Assembly (NCBI RefSeq): GCF_017377855.1
Contig: NZ_JAFREP010000006.1
Location: 310,001 to 374,000, forward strand
Origin: Acanthopleuribacter pedis
GTDB lineage: Bacteria > Acidobacteriota > Holophagae > Acanthopleuribacterales > Acanthopleuribacteraceae
Reading direction: 5' to 3'
DNA length: 64,000 nt
The notes under the pieces were generated by a model. The model searched no databases and was not told the origin of the DNA. It saw only the letters and a list, made by a program, of their open reading frames with translations. Of this stretch, positions 61,670 to 64,000 are shown piece by piece (positions within the stretch are counted from its first letter, which is position 1; each line of letters opens with the position of its first letter). The position numbers were made by a program, and so were the translations under genes.

Positions 61670-64000
61670 CTAGTCGCGATTGCGGTTGCGCGTGCGTCGG
61701 TTGCGTTGGTTGCTGAGGGAGCGGGTGCGGCCGCGCGGCGCGGGGTTTGCCGGTGTTTCGGGCGGCGCTGTGTCGTTGAGGCGTTGTGCGATTTGCTCGG
61801 CTTGGGCGCGGACCGTCGGGTATTGGAACATTTCCACCATGGTAAGGGTCGGGCCGAAGCGGGTTTCCAACTGTTGGTGAACCTGGATCAGGCTCAGCGA
61901 ATGCCCGCCGATCTCCAGGAAATGTTCGTTGCGGCCGACGCGCGGCCGTTCCAGCACCGCGCACCAAATTTCGGCCACGGTTTGTTCCACCGCGCCCGCG
62001 GGTGCCTCGAAGCTCTGGCTCGCGGCGGCGGCTTGGCGGGGTGAGGGCAGCGCCTTGCGGTCGATTTTGCCGTTGGCTGTCAGCGGCAAACGCGCCAGTT
62101 CGATGAAGTGGGCGGGGACCATGTAGTCCGGCAGTTGTTTGGCGAGGTGCGCGCGCACCTCGCTTGCCGCCAAGGTAGGTCGCACCGGTACCGTCTCTTC
62201 GCCCAGCAAGGATTTGTAGAAGGGCGTGGCGCGGTACACGGCTTTGTGGTGGAAGGAAACCACCTCAATCGGCTGAAAGCCGCCGTCGGCCTGTTCCAGC
62301 GTGCCGCTGACGCGGTAATCGGGGTTGAGGCCGTTGTCGCACAACGTGCGGCGCACGGTGCCGCGGAAGACATCGCCGGCGGCGACCTCGATGGGATCAT
62401 GGGGCAGCGGCAGGTACAGCGGCAGCCAGGATTCTTGTGATTCCAGCGTGTCTAGGCCGTTTTGTTCGTCCGGGAATAGGGTCAGCCAAACCAGGAAGCC
62501 GTGACAGCGGCCGTCGCGGTGGAAGGTCAGTTTGATTGGGTGTTCGTGTTCCAGCGGCAGTTCTTCGGTGTACTGCAGTTCTTCGAAGATGCCGTCGTCG
62601 GAAAGCAGGTTGCGGCGACCCGCGTTTTTGAGACACAGGCGCAGGTCGAAACGGTAGCCCTTGTCGGCGAAGATGCGCTCCACGTAGGAGGCGGCCGCCT
62701 TGGGGAAGGCCATGTCCAGGCCTTCTTCCAGGGAAACCGCGGCGATGCGGGTGGCGGAGCGCTCGGGGATCATGTGGCTTGGGTTGTGGAGAAAACGGCG
62801 CGCGTCGTTGATCAGTTTGGCGGCGCCCTCGGAACCGCCGATGGAACCGACAATCTCGGAAATGCAGTAATCCACCTTTTCCGGGAGATCAACTTCCATG
62901 GCGTTGCCGTGGATCAGGGTGATGCGGTCCTCGAGGCCCAACTCGGCCACCCGCTGTTTGGCCTTGAGGTAGGTTTCCTCCAAATACTCAATCGCGGTGA
63001 CGTGGGTGGCGCCCGCTTCCAGGGCCAAGCGGGAAAGGATCACCTCGGGGCCGGGTCCGATCTCCACCACGGTTTTTCCAGGTAGCACCTTGGCGAAGGC
63101 GCGTTGGTAACACTGGTTGCGCTGCTCGTGGGCGGCCATGGTGTGGTACAGCGTGTCGTCGTAGATGAAGAACTCGGCCACCGACGGCCACAGCTCTAGG
63201 CGCGAGCCGAAGGTGTAGTAGGCGGCCGGGGTGGTGTTGCCGTCCGCGTCTTGGGTGGCGACCACGCTTGCTTGGCTGATGGTGGGATGGCTGGTCAGCG
63301 CGTGTTCCACCTCGCCGAGCTCGACGCGGTAACCGCGCACCTTGACCTGGTGGTCCTTGCGGCCGACGAAGATCAAATTGCCGTCCGCGGTGAGGCGGGC
63401 CAGGTCGCCGGTGCGGTAGAAACGGCGGCCCTCGGCGTCGGTGGGAAAGGCGTGTTCGGTGCGCTCGGGCCGGTTGTGATAACCCAAGGCACAGCCCGGT
63501 CCACGCAAGCACAATTCACCAACGACGCCTGGCGGCACGGGGGTGTCGCCGTCGAGCAGGAGGGCGTGGGTGCCGGCGATGGGGCGACCGATGGGAACCC
63601 CCTGTTCGGTGTTTTCGGAGGCGCGGACGCGGTGGATGGTTGCGCACACCGAATATTCGGTGGGGCCGTAGGCGTTGAAGAACTGCAGCCGTTCCGCGTA
63701 GTACCGCGCGTCTTCCGCTTGGGCCGCTTCGCCCGCGCTGATCAGGACCTTGAGGTCGTCGAACGCGGGGCGGTTGAGCCCGCGCAGGTAGGACGGCGGC
63801 AAGGTGATCGCGCTAATCCGTTGTTCCCGCATGAAGGCGACAAAGGCCGACGGGTCTTGTTGGGTTTCGGTTGGGACGGGCAGCAAACAGGCGCCGGAGA
63901 GCAGGGCCATGGTGATTTCGGAGAGTGCCGCGTCAAAGGCCGGGTTGGCGAACCAGGCGACGCGGTCGCCCGGGCCGATGCCGAACGTCTTGATTTGTTG
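61670..64000 (-). CDS. NRPS loading or first visible module: A domain with embedded PRMT-like methyltransferase, T (5'-truncated)
   Basis: The gene enters from the right edge; 776 residues are visible (numbered from the edge). The A domain is caught from the region before a4 (FDAALSE) onwards: NAYGPTE (~109), GELCLRGPG, YRTGDL and KVRGYRVE (~220). A ~330-residue methyltransferase then interrupts it before a9 (LPDYMVP ~625) and a10 (NGKIDR ~645). The insert has VVEIGPGPE, an acidic residue in AIEYLEE, and SEIVGSIGGSE, whose two Glu (382 and 391) are spaced as in the double-E loop of protein arginine methyltransferases; a later barrel-like part has FHHKAVY near the PRMT THW position. The pocket reads about D-A-S-S-I-A-A-V-C, near the aromatic GrsA pattern. 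T has GGHSL (Ser701). The C-tail is Arg/Asn-rich. It supplies a methylated amino acid to the next PKS. Earlier domains lie outside the window. Confidence 0.9.
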   Translation of the reverse strand, partial: QQIKTFGIGPGDRVAWFANPAFDAALSEITMALLSGACLLPVPTETQQDPSAFVAFMREQRISAITLPPSYLRGLNRPAFDDLKVLISAGEAAQAEDARYYAERLQFFNAYGPTEYSVCATIHRVRASENTEQGVPIGRPIAGTHALLLDGDTPVPPGVVGELCLRGPGCALGYHNRPERTEHAFPTDAEGRRFYRTGDLARLTADGNLIFVGRKDHQVKVRGYRVELGEVEHALTSHPTISQASVVATQDADGNTTPAAYYTFGSRLELWPSVAEFFIYDDTLYHTMAAHEQRNQCYQRAFAKVLPGKTVVEIGPGPEVILSRLALEAGATHVTAIEYLEETYLKAKQRVAELGLEDRITLIHGNAMEVDLPEKVDYCISEIVGSIGGSEGAAKLINDARRFLHNPSHMIPERSATRIAAVSLEEGLDMAFPKAAASYVERIFADKGYRFDLRLCLKNAGRRNLLSDDGIFEELQYTEELPLEHEHPIKLTFHRDGRCHGFLVWLTLFPDEQNGLDTLESQESWLPLYLPLPHDPIEVAAGDVFRGTVRRTLCDNGLNPDYRVSGTLEQADGGFQPIEVVSFHHKAVYRATPFYKSLLGEETVPVRPTLAASEVRAHLAKQLPDYMVPAHFIELARLPLTANGKIDRKALPSPRQAAAASQSFEAPAGAVEQTVAEIWCAVLERPRVGRNEHFLEIGGHSLSLIQVHQQLETRFGPTLTMVEMFQYPTVRAQAEQIAQRLNDTAPPETPANPAPRGRTRSLSNQRNRRTRNRNRD

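Noticed and set aside
61662..61967. Extended start of the KS-AT-KR-ACP gene upstream of 61661
   Set aside because: The extra 102 residues are the upstream NRPS carrier region read in another frame; KS homology and a ribosome-binding site begin at 61661.
1..64000. tRNA, rRNA or riboswitch genes
   Set aside because: I looked for cloverleaf-like and conserved rRNA or riboswitch segments in the gene-free stretches and saw none; a covariance-model scan would be needed to exclude small RNAs.

Overview
The window comes from a GC-rich bacterium, probably Gram-negative. It carries an O-antigen-ligase-type membrane protein, a pair of genes that look like a type III secretion chaperone and its effector, and about 51 kb of a very large hybrid non-ribosomal peptide / polyketide (NRPS-PKS) gene cluster. 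I cannot place the phylum. A large-genome predator- or symbiont-like lineage (for example Acidobacteriota or Myxococcota) would fit, but that is a guess.

Layout. (1) 1-2392 (+): the tail of a CesT-like chaperone, then a Lys/Asn-rich 649-residue protein with a plausible nitrilase-type Glu-Lys-Cys triad. (2) 2393-3378: gene-free DNA rich in inverted repeats, including one of about 175 bp with 45-nt arms. (3) 3379-7121 (+): a secreted protein of unknown function, a strong terminator, and a Wzy/WaaL-like polytopic protein with a C-terminal TPR region. (4) 7397-8419 (-): an Rpn-family PD-(D/E)XK protein. (5) 8613-18591: two cobalamin-type radical SAM enzymes (-) and, on the opposite strand, a CmlA-like diiron amino-acid beta-hydroxylase. 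The first two of these three genes diverge from a 357-bp region containing perfect palindromes. (6) 12975-64000 (-): eight megasynthase/tailoring genes in one tight operon, with 4-8 nt overlaps or gaps of 8-13 nt, still open at the right edge.

Reading the operon in its direction of transcription (right to left), the assembly line is: A[PRMT-like MT]-T (start outside the window) / KS-AT-KR-ACP / KS-AT-ACP-aminotransferase-C-A-T-E / C-T-C-A-T-C-A-T-KS-AT-KR[cMT inside]-ACP / docking-C-A-T / C-A(degenerate)-T / C-A-T-E-C-A-T-C / radical SAM / A[MT inside]-T-TE. Tentative pockets, read by eye against GrsA, are: aromatic-like (first), Thr-like (twice), Gly-like, Asn-like, and three unclear. All three ATs carry the HAFH signature of malonyl-CoA. 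No DH or ER is seen, so ketide units should keep oxygen or nitrogen substituents. The aminotransferase predicts a beta-amino unit as in iturin/mycosubtilin or microcystin. Two E domains predict two D-residues, and the TE releases the product.

The most unusual points are: an apparently complete arginine-methyltransferase fold (with double-E loop) inside an adenylation domain; two radical SAM enzymes that each end in half of an NRPS condensation domain; a module with a wrecked A domain but intact carrier protein; a C-T pair with no A domain; a methyltransferase inside a ketoreductase; and a CmlA-like hydroxylase with no histidine after its bridging Asp. Together they suggest an undescribed, heavily methylated and hydroxylated polyketide-peptide.
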